Origin: Gymnopus androsaceus JB14
Taxonomy: Eukaryota; Basidiomycota; Agaricomycetes; Agaricales; Omphalotaceae
Assembly (NCBI GenBank): GCA_009733575.1
Contig: ML769648.1
Span: 4,683 to 68,682 of the forward strand
Direction of reading: 5' to 3'
Length of the DNA: 64,000 nucleotides
Each line of letters starts with the position of its first letter. Within the stretch, counting starts at the first letter, position 1. The notes beneath the pieces were generated by a model. The model saw nothing but the letters and a program-made list of their open reading frames with translations, searched no databases and was not told where the DNA came from. The translations under genes and the position numbers were made by a program. Positions 14,401 to 29,563 of this stretch are shown here, piece by piece.

Positions 14401-15886
14401 GTGCATTTGGAATGCAGAGACTGGAATGATCATTGGAGAGCCACTGCAAGGGCACACATCAAATGTAAATTCAGTTGCCTTTTCACCAGATGGCAAGAGG
14501 ATTGTATCTGGATCTTCTGACAACACAGTGTGCATTTGGAATGCCGAGACTGGAATGATCATTGGAGAGCCACTGCAAGGGCACACATCCTTTGTAAATT
14601 CAGTTGCCTTTTCACCAGATGGAAAGAGGATTGCATCTGGATCTCTTGACAAGACAGTGTGCATTTGGAATGCAGAGACCGGAATGATCATTGGAGAGCC
14701 ACTGCAAGGGCACAGAGACTCTGTTATATCAGTTTCCTTTTCACCAGATGGCAAGAGGATTGTATGTGGATATTCTGACAAGACAGTGTGCATTTGGAAT
14801 GTAGAGACTGGAATGATCATCGGAGAGCCACTGCAAGGGCACAGAGACTCTGTTAGATCAGTTGCCTTTTCACCAGATGGCAAGAGGATTGTATCTGGAT
14901 CTGATGACAAGACAGTGTGCATTTGGAATGCAGAGATTGGAATGATCATTGGAGAGCCACTGCAAGGGCACAGAGACTATGTAAATTCAGTTGCCTTTTC
15001 ACCAGATGGCAAGAGGATTGTATCTGGATCTGATGACAACACAGTGTGCATTTGGAATGCAGAGACTGGAATGATCATTGGAGAGCCACTGCAAGGGCAC
15101 ACATCAAATGTAAATTCAGTTGCCTTTTCACCAGATGGCAAGAGGATTGTATCTGGATCTGATGACAAGACAGTGTGCATTTGGAATGTAGAGACTGGAA
15201 TGATCATCGGAGAGCCACTGCAAGGGCACAGAGACTCTGTTAGATCACTTGCCTTTTCACCAGATGGCAAGAGGATTGTATCTGGATCTGATGACAAGAC
15301 AATGTGCATTTGGAATGCAGAGACTGGAATAATCATTGGAGAGCCACTGCAAGGACACACAGACCATGTAAATTCAGTTGCCTTTTCATCAGATGGTAAG
15401 AGGATTGTATCTGCATCCGATGACAGCACAGTATATGTTTGGAATGCAGAGACTGGAATGATCATTGGAGAGCCACTGCAAGGGTACACAGCAAGTGTAA
15501 ATTCAGTTGTCTTTTCATCAGATGGCAAGAGGATTGTAGCTGGATCTGATGACCAGAGAGTGCACATTTGGAAAAATGAAACTCTTACTGACAGTGACAT
15601 GTTAAAAAACACATTTTCTCTCTCATTCTGTCCTTGGCACCCTGAACATCATCTTACTCACACTCATACATCATTGCAAAGAGTTCACCTTAACTCTGAT
15701 GGATGGATTTGTGGTACTGATTCCTCTCTGCTGCTGTGGATTCCTCCAGAGTATAGGTCAGGACTTATGCTCCCTCACATGCAAATCCTGATATCAAGAT
15801 GTAGTCCAATCTCCCTTGATCTCAGTAATTTTGTTCATGGGAAGGATTGGGTAAAATGTTTCAAGGCCAAAGACAGTTCATATTAA
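11449..15886 (+). CDS. NLR-A: NACHT-WD40 receptor with 16 WD repeats
   Basis: Exons 11449-11477, 11538-11620, 11682-13252 and 13316-15886 join in frame to 1417 residues. A short N-terminus contains FPNASNFEIHNSQFMNAQ, a motif typical of Agaricomycete NACHT proteins. No HET, HeLo or other effector domain precedes the NACHT. Walker A GEAGTGKST lies at residues 91-99 and Walker B VIIIDALDEC at 190-199. A NACHT helical region runs to about 580. Sixteen WD40 repeats of exactly 43 residues fill 639-1326, followed by a tail with WIPPEYRSGLMLPHM. Such STAND proteins are thought to oligomerise on ligand binding and act in non-self recognition; the ligand here is unknown. The gene has an intact twin on the other strand at 48807-52600. 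No frameshift is seen. Each repeat is nearly identical in DNA, which points to ongoing repeat exchange. Confidence 0.9.
13547..15610 (+). repeat. Sixteen tandem 129 bp WD40-coding units
   Basis: The array has a strict 129 bp period (43 codons). Most units differ at only a few codons. Unit positions 3, 4, 5, 7, 23, 25 and 32 hold almost all variation (for example TSN, RDY or RDS at 3-5; N or R at 7; S or D at 23; K or N at 25; A or V at 32). The last two units are more diverged. Units 10-11 and 13-14 share the same NVETGM-to-RDSVR junction, and units 7-8 and 12-13 share a DDNTV-to-TSNVN junction, showing recent block duplication. Confidence 0.9.
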
Positions 15887-16102
15887 ATATCCACTTTTCT
15901 GTCTTACCCATCATGTTTGCCTCTTCTGTGCTCCTTGTCTCCTGCAAATTTTTTTTAGGTGAATACTTCAGTATCAATCATTGGCAGGACAGTAGAATGC
16001 ATATTTATCTAGTATCAGTTGGAATATCAAAGGTATTTTTACTCTGTACTATCTATGGAATGGTTCTTGAAATCTCTGCAATGTTGTAATCTTGTTTATA
16101 CT
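15887..16102. other. 3' flank of NLR-A
   Basis: AT-rich sequence without a gene. It ends in the TTTATACT target site of the MITE that follows. Confidence 0.4.
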
Positions 16103-16472
16103 CAAGGGGTGTGTATAAATTATTTTTTGGACATCACGTTGTTTTTGGGGGTAAATGAGGTCAAGGAATCCGAATATGAAGTCAATTTGTAGCCACAGCA
16201 AGCCATTCACTGGGAATTTGGACTTTAGTGGGAAAAAAATCATTTTTTTCTCTGACCTTGTTCTGCATCAAATGGGCCATTGTGCACCTTTTTCAATTTT
16301 TTTTTCTCGGGCCAGACCCCTCCCTCCCCCCCCCCAAATTTCCTTTTTAAGAAGGAGGCTGTACAAATCAGAATAAAATCGGGAGAAATCTGAAAATATT
16401 TTTTTGAGCTTCCCAGCCCAAATAAACCCAGAGACAAGGTGACGTCAAAAAATAATCTTTACATACCCCTTG
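16103..16472. mobile_element. hAT-like MITE, 370 bp
   Basis: The ends form a terminal inverted repeat of about 34 bases, starting CAAGGGGT(G/A)TGTA and continuing ATTATTTTTTG with few mismatches. The element is flanked by a perfect 8 bp duplication, TTTATACT at 16095-16102 and 16473-16480. The inside is noncoding and has T and C runs. An 8 bp duplication and a CAAGGGG end fit non-autonomous hAT elements. The element sits 216 bases past the NLR-A stop codon. Confidence 0.8.
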
Positions 16473-16914
16473 TTTATACTAATATCTCATACATGTCATC
16501 ATACTCTCTTGAGGTATCTACATATGACTTTGCATAGTAGCCACAGATTTTTTCTTGCAATAGCTACACTACCTATTATACCTATATGACATTGTTACTC
16601 AGGACTTGTATATAAAGCATATATTTTCATACAATAATCAATGGTCCTTTCATCCCTATCAATCTGTTTGATCAAACCTTCAAGTGCTGTGTGCACTTAC
16701 TTGCTACTACTTCCTTTTGAGGAATAAATTCTCATAGTGCTGAGCTATGTACATTATATAACTGGGCTAGACATTCAATTCACTTGTTACTTTTTAATGG
16801 ATCCTGGGTTCATTCTCAGGTTAGTGTATATATTATAAAACTTTAACATTTATACTTCATAAACTGAGATACTGAGTACAAATATCATGCAGATGTAGTA
16901 CCTAGACCACTAGT

Positions 16915-17245
16915 CATCAGAAAAAACTGTTTTGGCCCAGGTGGACCTAAGGTCACCTAGTCCTCTTAGGCAACCTGAGGCATGCATCCTAGTTGGCCCA
17001 GGAAAAAGGGCAAAACTTTGGGCACCTCAGGTATCCTAGTCATCCTAGGTGTCCTGGGATATGAAATTTTATCCTAGGATACCCCAGGGTGCCCCAGGAC
17101 ATCCCAGTATATCCCAGGACACCTAGGATGACTAGGATACCTGAGGTGTCCAAAGTTTTACCCTTTTTCCTGGGCCAACTAGGATGCCTCAGGTGAGACT
17201 AGGTGACCTTAAATCCTCCTGGGCCCAAAACAGTTTTTGCTGATG
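16915..17245. mobile_element. Foldback element, 331 bp, nearly palindromic
   Basis: The left arm from CATCAGAAAAAACTGTTTTGG and the right arm ending CAGTTTTTGCTGATG are inverted copies along almost the whole length, meeting near 17080. The flanks are TAGT at 16911-16914 and 17246-17249, a possible 4 bp target duplication. The arms are made of CCTAGG and CCCAGG words. The transcript could fold into one long hairpin. The CATCAG end links it to the elements at 18925 and 19104. Confidence 0.75.
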
Positions 17246-17584
17246 TAGTTGAGCTTCATAGTTTGTATTGAGGGTAGATAGCAAGTAGACTGGGTAGATA
17301 CAAAGCTACTTGGTGGTTGTTGGCGCTTCCTCAACCTATGACACCAGACTTGTTGATTAATGATTACAATGGTAAGTTTTTAATTAATCTATAAATTTAT
17401 TACAACTGTAAGTAACATAATAATAGTGATGTAATATATTTGAACTAAGTTACTGATTTACATGCGCCTTATGGCACAGTGGGATTCTCGGTCAGCAGTC
17501 CTGATACGTGCCGTCAACTGTCCACGAGTGTTCAATTCTGCAATGTACCATATTTAATGAAATATTTATTTTTTCTTTCTAAGC

Positions 17585-17656
17585 AATGCCGGGGCTAGCT
17601 CTCGTTAGGGTTCGCCCGAAGGGTGAACCCTAACATTAGAGAGCTAGTCCGGCATT
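17585..17656. repeat. 72 bp hairpin next to telomere-like repeats
   Basis: AATGCCGGGGCTAGCTCTC is mirrored by GAGAGCTAGTCCGGCATT, with an inner inverted pair GTTAGGGTTCGCCC and GGGTGAACCCTAAC. From 17670 to 17708 follows a degenerate run of TTAGGG-type units (GGTTAGGGGTTGGGG and similar). A GC-rich stretch (17740-17830) comes next. Confidence 0.7.
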
Positions 17657-17708
17657 ACCAAACGTGCTGGGTTAGTGGTTAGGGGTTGGGGTTAGGGTTA
17701 GGGGTTGG

Positions 17709-18924
17709 CGCCTATGGAAATAAGTGCAAACGAGGCTTTAGAGTGCCCGCCGACGACTTCCCGGCCCGGGGGACCCCCCGAGCGCAGCGAGGGAGGGGAG
17801 GGAAGCGGAGGCGGGCCCGAAATTTGCGCGCCAAATGTATTAATATATAATACATAATTGAGAGTACCTACAATTGTAGTAATTTATATACTAATGTAAA
17901 ACCTACAATTGTAGTCATATTTGTTAACAAGATCTGTGTCTAGGGCTCGCTTCCTTTCTTGCATTCTCACAGACCTCGACGCCAACATCAATGAACTCCA
18001 GTTGAAGATTGCAGTGCAGCATGGGAAGAAACACCTTGCTCATCCTTTACAGATCCGTTGCCAAACAGGCCAGAAGACTCAACCCAAGGCCATCATTGGT
18101 CTTCCTCAATCTCTTTACCATCATTGATTCCTCGTGTGTTTGTCCCCTGCCAGTGTTGAGAGGCTAGAGATCAACAACAAGTGTCTCCCTCACTTAGCTG
18201 ATTTTGAGAATTGGGCTTTAGCAGAGCAAGCAAACTCTGATTTGGAGGCAGAAGCTCGAGATGACAGCCCTCTTATCCTGCACTAACTCACCTATCAACT
18301 GTGCATGCGGCACGCAACTGCATTAGTGTACTGATACAGGTGTCTATCAGGCTGTCAAATTTATAATGTTTCTGTGTTTAATTCTGTTGCTCAGAAACTA
18401 CCTTGCATACTTTCACAATTGTTATACCAATATGCTGTATAGCTTTTTTTGGAATCTACCATCTCGTTTATTACCATGATTTATCTCCTTTCCATTGATT
18501 CATGAAGTTTAGTGTAGGAAATCTGTCAAGTCGATATGCGACAAATCAATATGACTTTCACTTGACCAAAATCTGAATTTGATCGAAAAAATAACGGAGG
18601 CATTTTCACGCTCATTGAAAGACAACAAAGCGGTCATTAATTCAAGGATACAAATATCACTACCAATACAAGTGCTTTACTGAGAGAATTTGGTAGAGCT
18701 TAATTTTTTCCCTTTCCCATGTGATTTCTAAGCTGCCGCCGGTTGAAGCCGCACCGGGCCAAGCCAAGCCAAGCCATCGGAACACTACACACAGTATCCA
18801 CTTACTATATTTGATAGCTATGATATATGCATTTCTGTGGATATAAATACTGCTTGTAGATACCCATATACATTACCTGTTTGCCTCAGGATCCTTAGGA
18901 GGTCAAACAGCCATACTATCCTTA
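17709..18924. other. Mobile-element-like DNA without an intact gene
   Basis: The GC-rich block at 17740-17830 contrasts with AT-rich neighbours. CCTACAATTGTAG occurs twice, near 17867 and 17901. A broken coding stretch at about 17921-18286, ending in acidic residues (ALAEQANSDLEAEARDDSP), looks like the tail of a transposon-borne gene that I cannot name. Sequence from 18290 on is noncoding. Confidence 0.4.
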
Positions 18925-19787
18925 CATCAGCAAAACCTGGGCAATGGCCATAGAGGCCATAGCAATCTATAGCAAGCCATAGCAGGTCATAGCACTATGG
19001 CTGCTATGAAATGCTATGGCTTGCTATGAGCTACTATGAGCTCCTGGGAGATAACCGAGTGCTTGACCTAGCTGTCAACATCTTGACAGCTGTCAGTCTC
19101 TCCCATCAGCAAAACCTGGGTGAACTGTGGATTGCTGTGGATTGCTGTGGGTTGCTGTACAGCACTGTACAGAAGCCCCAATACAATCCACAGAAGCCAC
19201 AGAGCTGTCCAGTTATGTACAGAGGGGGACCTTGCTGTGGGATCACCCAGGTTCTGCTGATGCCCGCTAACGCTATATAGCATCGATGCGTCAATGTTGT
19301 AACTTCCTTCCCTTCCTTCCTTCCTTCCCCAGCTTCCTTTTTTTTTTTCCAAGTCAAAGCTCCAAGTCGCTTTGGTTTAGACATCATTGGTAAGTTGCAC
19401 CCCTCAACTTTGTTTGATATATCTAATTAAGCTTCAGTAGTGTCGCCATCTAGTATTTACAGTACTATAGTTTTATTTACACTGTACTTTCCGAATCGCT
19501 ACCGTGACATCTACTTAGTACTACCACAATATTATATGATTTTATTATAATTATTTTGGTCTCGCAACTAATTGAGGGAATCAATTCTGAAAGTGGTCAT
19601 ATATTTAGTTTTGAATTGAATCCCTGCCCTGACAGACGACATTCACCCGAAATCCATAGCAACTTATAGCAATCCATAGCAGTCCATAGCTCTGGACAGA
19701 TGGGGACCTTGCTATAGGTGCTATGAGTGCTATGAGTGCTGGACAGAGCTGTACAGCTCTGTCCAGCACACCCAGGTTTTGCTGATG
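18925..19787. mobile_element. CATCAG-family foldback element with a nested copy
   Basis: The outer ends are CATCAGCAAAACCTGGG at 18925 and its inverse CCCAGGTTTTGCTGATG ending at 19787. TA lies directly outside both ends. The inside is made of short CCATAGCA and TGCTATG words that can pair with each other. A second element of the same family lies inside at 19104-19262. The outer pair could also be two separate elements that share the end sequence. No coding sequence is present. Confidence 0.6.
19104..19262. mobile_element. CATCAG-family MITE, 159 bp
   Basis: CATCAGCAAAACCTGGGTG at the left is matched by the inverse CACCCAGGTTCTGCTGATG at the right. The middle holds TGTGGATTGC and CAATCCACA arms. 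It is short and noncoding. No convincing target duplication is seen. Confidence 0.75.
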
Positions 19788-20718
19788 TAAATCCTTGTCA
19801 TTGATGTTTTATCATCCTTTTATAATAACACAAGCAGGTGTTATCATTCTATTTTCAACAAGATGAGATAGGTTTATGAAGTGGTAAGTCTGCTTGAGCA
19901 TGTAATGGTCAATATTCACAGTTCATGCTTCCCAGCAGGATATGTACTAGGTAGGCATGGGTTTAAGTTGGACTGACATGACAGTATATGGTTCTGGCAG
20001 TGGAGGAAGTGTTGTAGTTTACACTTTGACATTGCTTACTCAGGAATATATGCAGCTCCAGATCTACCATCAAAGGTTTTTATCTTCTATATATGCTCTA
20101 CCTGGTACTTAATAATCTTCTTAGTGATACAAAGAACTTGTAGGAATATAGTAAAAGTATCTAGAATACCTGTTGTATAGTATATAAGGCCTAACTTGAA
20201 GCCTGAGGTCAAGTAGAATAAAAAGTCACTTACAATTGTCATAGCCAATCAGAGACTAGAGCCTCACAGCTCCGAGTCCCCACTGTGCCACATTTCTATG
20301 ACAGGAAGTGGGTATAACGGAGCTGTTGAGAGAAGGTCAAAGCTTGCATCTATGCCCACCCATTCACACTTATTAATTCTGGAAAACTCAGTTTATATGC
20401 ACTATGTAGGAGATGTTATTGTGGTCGCTGATAGAGACTGGCGGAAAGGGCAGTTGAAGGAAAGGACAAGTAAATCATTTCCTGTCAATCATGAGGTCCC
20501 TTTCTTGTGTACAAAGCCTGTGAAGAAGGTGCATGTCTTTTGGAGCGGTCAATGAGGGAGATGGATTAGGAGTGGAAGAAGTATTCTCCTAATCAAGTAC
20601 CTCTATTTCAATATAATGCTCGACAAAACTCATTAGTAACAATTTCGAGTATTTGCAAAGTAAAAATACATGATATACATGATCAAAGCACTTGAACAGT
20701 CCCAGGAACCAGTTTAAA
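19788..20718. other. No gene seen
   Basis: AT-rich intergenic DNA. The open stretch at 20298-20555 has no recognisable motif and ordinary intergenic composition, so I do not call it. Confidence 0.4.
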
Positions 20719-22424
20719 CTACATATCCACATACAAACCAGAGCAAAAAACATCAACAATCATCGCCTGCTTCCTAAGGGATTTCAAAATGGCTAGCTTG
20801 GATATCGCGCAGTGTGTCTTTGAAACATTGGACACCCTGATCACCGAGATGCAACTCGATCTGACGAAGAGAAGTGACGCTGCCCGCCGCCAACCTCCTT
20901 CGCATGCATAGGATGACCTTGCCATAGACAGTGGCTCCGGAATCCATCGAGAAATAATCGTATCAATAAAGACGTCTGCGTCAAACTCGGCCTCATTGTA
21001 AAAGATGGAGGTATAGTCACTGTAAGTTTGGAACATCGGATTGATAGCGGAGAGTCCGTCCATTCGACGAAACGCAGGGAGATCCTGTAAAAAGGCGGAA
21101 GACACCACAGGTTTCAGCGCATCATCGCCCTTTGGCACATCCACTTTCGCTAGACGAGCATCACCAAGTGTAAGATCTACAATAGACGGCATGTTTCGAA
21201 TAATTGTAACCAGTTTTCGATGAGGGATGGAGAGGTCTCTGAGCGACAAAGTTTTGAGACTACTTCCAGACTTTCAAGAAAGTCCATAAACGCGTCCATG
21301 GCAACCTTTGGCCAGTCAACGAGAGGGTAATCAAACTTCATCGACTCGGCCATGAACTTGAATGATGTGAGGTTCGGGAATGTGAGCTGTTTCAAAACCT
21401 TTGCGAGGACATCTCTACTAGGAGCAGGATTCTAATCTCCTGCATAAACAGCAGGATCTTCTTGCGAAAAAGACATGACTAGAGTACGGAATCCTTCGTA
21501 GATTGCATGTTCGGAGAATTCTCCGGATATGGTGAAGCGAGCTCGAGGTAAAGACGTAGCGTGGTTAGGATTAGGACAAGCTTTCCAAGAACTGTGGAAT
21601 GCTGTTATGGCTCCTCAGCTGAAAGCTCCGTGAGTTGGTGCCATGGGAAGATGGACGACATGATATCGATGAACATGGTATGGAGCAAAGAACAAGGTTG
21701 CATCTGGAGGATCATGCGGCGCGTATCTGACGATTCGATGACGGTAAGGACAGGTGCTCGAGACAGGGCAGGAGCGAATACTACGATGGTTGAGAAGCAG
21801 CATATAATCACCCGTTACCTCGAACTTTTTCCATCGATGCTAGCTAGAGCCTTGGTCGCGGGATGGTCAAGGATAGTCTGCCGCTCCCACCTGTTGTCTG
21901 GTAAGAAGAACTGGAGATCAAGTTCCAACGGTAGTTGCTTCGAGCGATCAAGGAATACTTGAAGGATAGGAAGTATCGGGAGAGCATTGTTTGTTGAATC
22001 GGAATGTAATACGAGTCCAAATCGAGGGATAGGAAAGGACGATCGACCGCCAGTGTGAGCAGATAGCGCTAAGTTTGAACGGTCCAAGAGTCGGGATTTT
22101 TTCTCCGAGTCGATACAATAGTGTTCGAAGAGAACACTCAAGACGTCATCTGGAAGTCGGCGAATCGGAGAGACGAGAGAAGCATATTCTTTCAGACGCG
22201 CTTCTAACCGAACCCTTCTTTCACTCGAGGAACAGGATTCGAGATTGGAGTCTTAAAATTTCCGCAGAAAAGTCCTCTAGATCCTTCTCCCCATCCTTCA
22301 GAAGTTGTTCAGCTTCGAAATGATTTAGATGCAGCGTTCCTCGTCCATGGCAATCGCGAAAAGCTTGATGGATAAAGCCTACAGAAACTCGAGGGTTGAA
22401 GCTTTCCGAGTTTCGTTTGAGCAC
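20719..22424 (-). pseudogene. Broken F-box-like protein gene
   Basis: The reading begins near 22424. It holds a coiled-coil-like N-terminus (EAEQLLKDGEKDLEDFSAEILRL), then RRVRLEARLKEYASLVSPIRRLPDDVLSVLFEHYCID. The LPDDVL stretch is the start of an F-box of the type common in mushrooms, which links substrates to SCF ubiquitin ligases. The C-terminal part resembles the leucine-rich tails of that family (FPNLTSFKF, IIRNMPSIVDLTLGDA). An extra base between LFLE and RRVR (near 22229) shifts the frame. After the F-box part of the expected core (W-R-R motif) is missing, and several frame changes are needed to reach the end. The relic is bordered by the glucanase duplication. Confidence 0.6.
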
Positions 22425-22688
22425 ATTTGAGCTTTGTTCGGCAAGCTGGCAGTGGGTAGTGTGATTCAGGAGAAGCTCAGTGAAGAAGATAAGCTTACCT
22501 GTAGAGGTGAAATCCTTTCAGTATTCGAGGCGAAGATTGGCTGGACTTGATATTAACACTGGAAAATGAGGCGACTAAGCATAGCACGACCAAAATATGA
22601 TGATCTTCACCTCAGTAAGCTTACTTGACGAAATCTGGCTATATTGATAGATGATGGAAGAAAAGAAAGAACGCGACGTGCACGTGCC

Positions 22689-25105
<2,417 letters not shown>

Positions 25106-25694
25106 GACCTGCTAGTGCTGGCAGCATCCATTTTGCTATAACGCTAGACAAGTTGCTGTCTCCGGACTGACCGTATAAGCGCACTACATACTTGAATTGA
25201 AACAAGTCAACACCCTCTTTCGGTATCGTTTTCTGGGGTCCTCGATCTTATTGCTTCTGATGACCTTATGATATGCAGGTTACATTGTGTCTTACGACCT
25301 GCTTTACGAACCTTTCGAAAGCATTCCTGGACTTGACGGGTACGGTGAGTAAATATATACTTGGCTCCGATCCGACATCCTCTGCGGGATTAGGCTAACT
25401 AGCTTCAACTTGCACCGAGAAAAGGAAATCGGCGTGCGGTAACTTGGACCACTCTTCGAGCGCCGCACCTGGGGCATAGAAGGTCTCAATATTTTACGCG
25501 TTTCATTTCTCCAAATATTTTGATTCGCGATCTTACCGGTCGGTCAGACCTCTCTCGTGACTATTTTGTTCGAGCAACAGGAGGCATAAATTGCTCCCAG
25601 AATTCTATACGGGACCCCATATTCTATTCTTATATTTCGGAATGAGTATAAATTATTACGACCTTCCTTTTCGTTTCTTTCAACTTTCTCCCCA

Positions 25695-27680
<1,986 letters not shown>

Positions 27681-28280
27681 ACGGAAGGAAGGTTCGGTTT
27701 TTTTTTGAAAGGACTTATTATTGTGTACTACTTATGTATCGCGCCAACGAAATTCACGACATTCGGTATGCTCAAACTGTGTACAACGATCTAAATATGC
27801 AAATGCTAGACGATGCGTTTACGATTACAGCTGCGGTACAGAGCTTGAAGCTTGAAGATAGAAGATCGTGACGTTGTGCTAAAAGACGTCAATCTCAACC
27901 TGCAGACGCGTGCGCATTCATTCATTTCTTCATACGTAACCGAAAGTTGCGCGTGCGGCTGACTGCATAGTTCTTGGTCCTGGTCGAAAAAGCACAGCAC
28001 ACATGGACATCAGATAGCAGGCGTATCTCCTTTGCATCAGTCCATGTTGACGTCCTTGGGTTCTATGGAGGTGGCGTGCTCAAAAAACAGGAAAAGTGTC
28101 TGTTGAAGCTTTGAAGGAGCACAGGAGGTACATCTTTACGCGTTCGGGGAACGTTCAAGACTCGTTCAGGTTTTCGAGTCTCTTTTTCTCCTTTCATCGT
28201 AATGGCTCGATTACTAATCTATATTCTAGACTACTCCTCTACGACCCCGGTTCATACATGAAACCTCCTCCTAGGTCTCA
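27681..28280. other. Intergenic, no gene seen
   Basis: Short AT-rich terminator-like stretch after the glucanase, then unassigned sequence. A T-run at 27700-27706 follows the stop codon. Confidence 0.35.
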
Positions 28281-28340
28281 CGCGGTTCAATTACCTGTCT
28301 ATTGCAGCCCTCGGCTGGTCTTGGGTCGTCAAGTCAGGTC
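28281..28340 (+). pseudogene. Relic of the first exon of a small secreted protein gene
   Basis: GCGGTTCAATTACCTGTCTATTGCAGCCCTCGG matches the signal-peptide exon of the gene at 62255-62529 with three changes in about 33 bases. The start codon is ACG instead of ATG and the match stops before the donor site. It can be read as RFNYLSIAALG. No second exon was found nearby. Confidence 0.6.
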
Positions 28341-28793
28341 AATCAACACCCGGTTTTTTACGATGGTCTTGGTAGAAAAACATGAGACAGAAAATTAAGA
28401 AGGAAACACAGTGCAGTACTATCTAGTACTAATGAATGCACTACTTAGTATTGTATATTCAAGTTCATTGGGCGGTATTACTACATGGAATGTCATCGAG
28501 TCAGATCAGAAAATACCTGGCACAAGCTTATACGGTACTTTCTTTGCCCATTCATCCCATTGCTGTCCAAATTCCTTCTGCATCATCCTATCTTCGTTGT
28601 CCATTCGACTGGGTATAAATAAAACAAAGATTGCTTGCGCAGCAGTGACAAGCACAGCGAATATTTTGACAGATACCAGATCCAACCAACCACACTCGTA
28701 AATCCATGAGCCTGGACCAAGTACGCAGAGGAGTATACTGGGTATGTAAGTGAGAGAGCCCATGTAGCTTGGGTGACGGACGATGGAATATGG

Positions 28794-29563
28794 TATGAAA
28801 GCATTTTTCATCATTTAATGTACATCTTGGTCAAAAATGGCTGTTTCTGCTTGATGGACCTACTTTTAGCACATATTTTGTACTTTGTGTATGTACATGA
28901 TTGTGATCATTGCTCCTCTTGTGTACTTGGTGTCCACTACATGTGATTGGTTTTGACACATCTCTCAGTGCTACGTGGGCCTACTTGTAATGATTCTGTT
29001 TCTGCCTACATATAAGTGTACATTTGAATCTGTCTTGAGGTACTTCTGAGTTTCTCTAAGTACTTCTGAGTCCTTCTAAGGTACTTCTGAGTTTTTCTAA
29101 GGTACTTCTGAGTTTTACTAAGGTACTTCTGCTACTACTTATGCAATGTTATTATGCAGTGTCGTTCCTCTTTATGGGTTGAGCTCGCTCATTTGAGGCC
29201 GGTTTGGACCGGCTGTGTACGGCCCGGTTTTCCACTTCAATGATCGTCCCTTGTGGGACCTTGCAATAGGGCGGTCAATTGTCTAAGTACTAAGCACCTG
29301 TGGCATCACTGAAATCAGTCAGTCATTAATGAGTATCATTCAATCTTTTTTAAAAATCTAATAAGATTCACCGGTACTCACCGGGTATTAGCAGTACACC
29401 CAAGTGTAATTCTAAGTACGTCAACAACTCATGGTCGACCCAAAGTAAGCATATAAAGTACATTTAACTGCGTTTAAGTGGGTTGTGGCCGCACAAACCA
29501 CTGTGTACATAAAGTAGGATACACGCTCATCCGGCCTCTTTTTCTGATGAAAAATACCGTCAT
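28794..29563. mobile_element. MITE of 770 bp inserted in the methyltransferase gene
   Basis: The ends TATGAAAGCATTTTTCATCA (28794) and TATGACGGTATTTTTCATCA (inverted, right end) match at 17 of 20 bases. The target duplication is AATATGG at 28787-28793 and 29564-29570. The inside is noncoding and contains a tandem array. A 7 bp duplication does not fit the common hAT (8 bp) or mariner (TA) pattern exactly, so the superfamily stays open. Confidence 0.8.
29038..29131. repeat. Tandem array of a GTACTTCTGAG unit
   Basis: Five units of about 20 bases, each with (G)GTACTTCTGAGT followed by TTCTAAG-like sequence. It lies inside the MITE and may have grown there. Confidence 0.8.

Noticed and set aside
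13547..15610. CRISPR-like or minisatellite array
   Set aside because: The units are 129 bp, back to back without spacers, and each encodes one WD40 blade.
13474..15612. Long open frames on the minus strand inside the NLR-A WD-repeat array, and the mirror frames inside NLR-B (49081-50263 +)
   Set aside because: They repeat with the same 129 bp period and only mirror the WD codons; the opposite strand encodes a complete spliced NACHT-WD40 protein.
17670..17708. True chromosome end
   Set aside because: The TTAGGG-like units are degenerate, short and internal, with ordinary sequence on both sides.
20298..20555. Plus-strand frame of 85 codons
   Set aside because: No motif, no splice or promoter context, and average intergenic composition.
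28096..28398. Plus-strand frame of 100 codons
   Set aside because: No motif; it crosses the signal-peptide exon relic in another frame.
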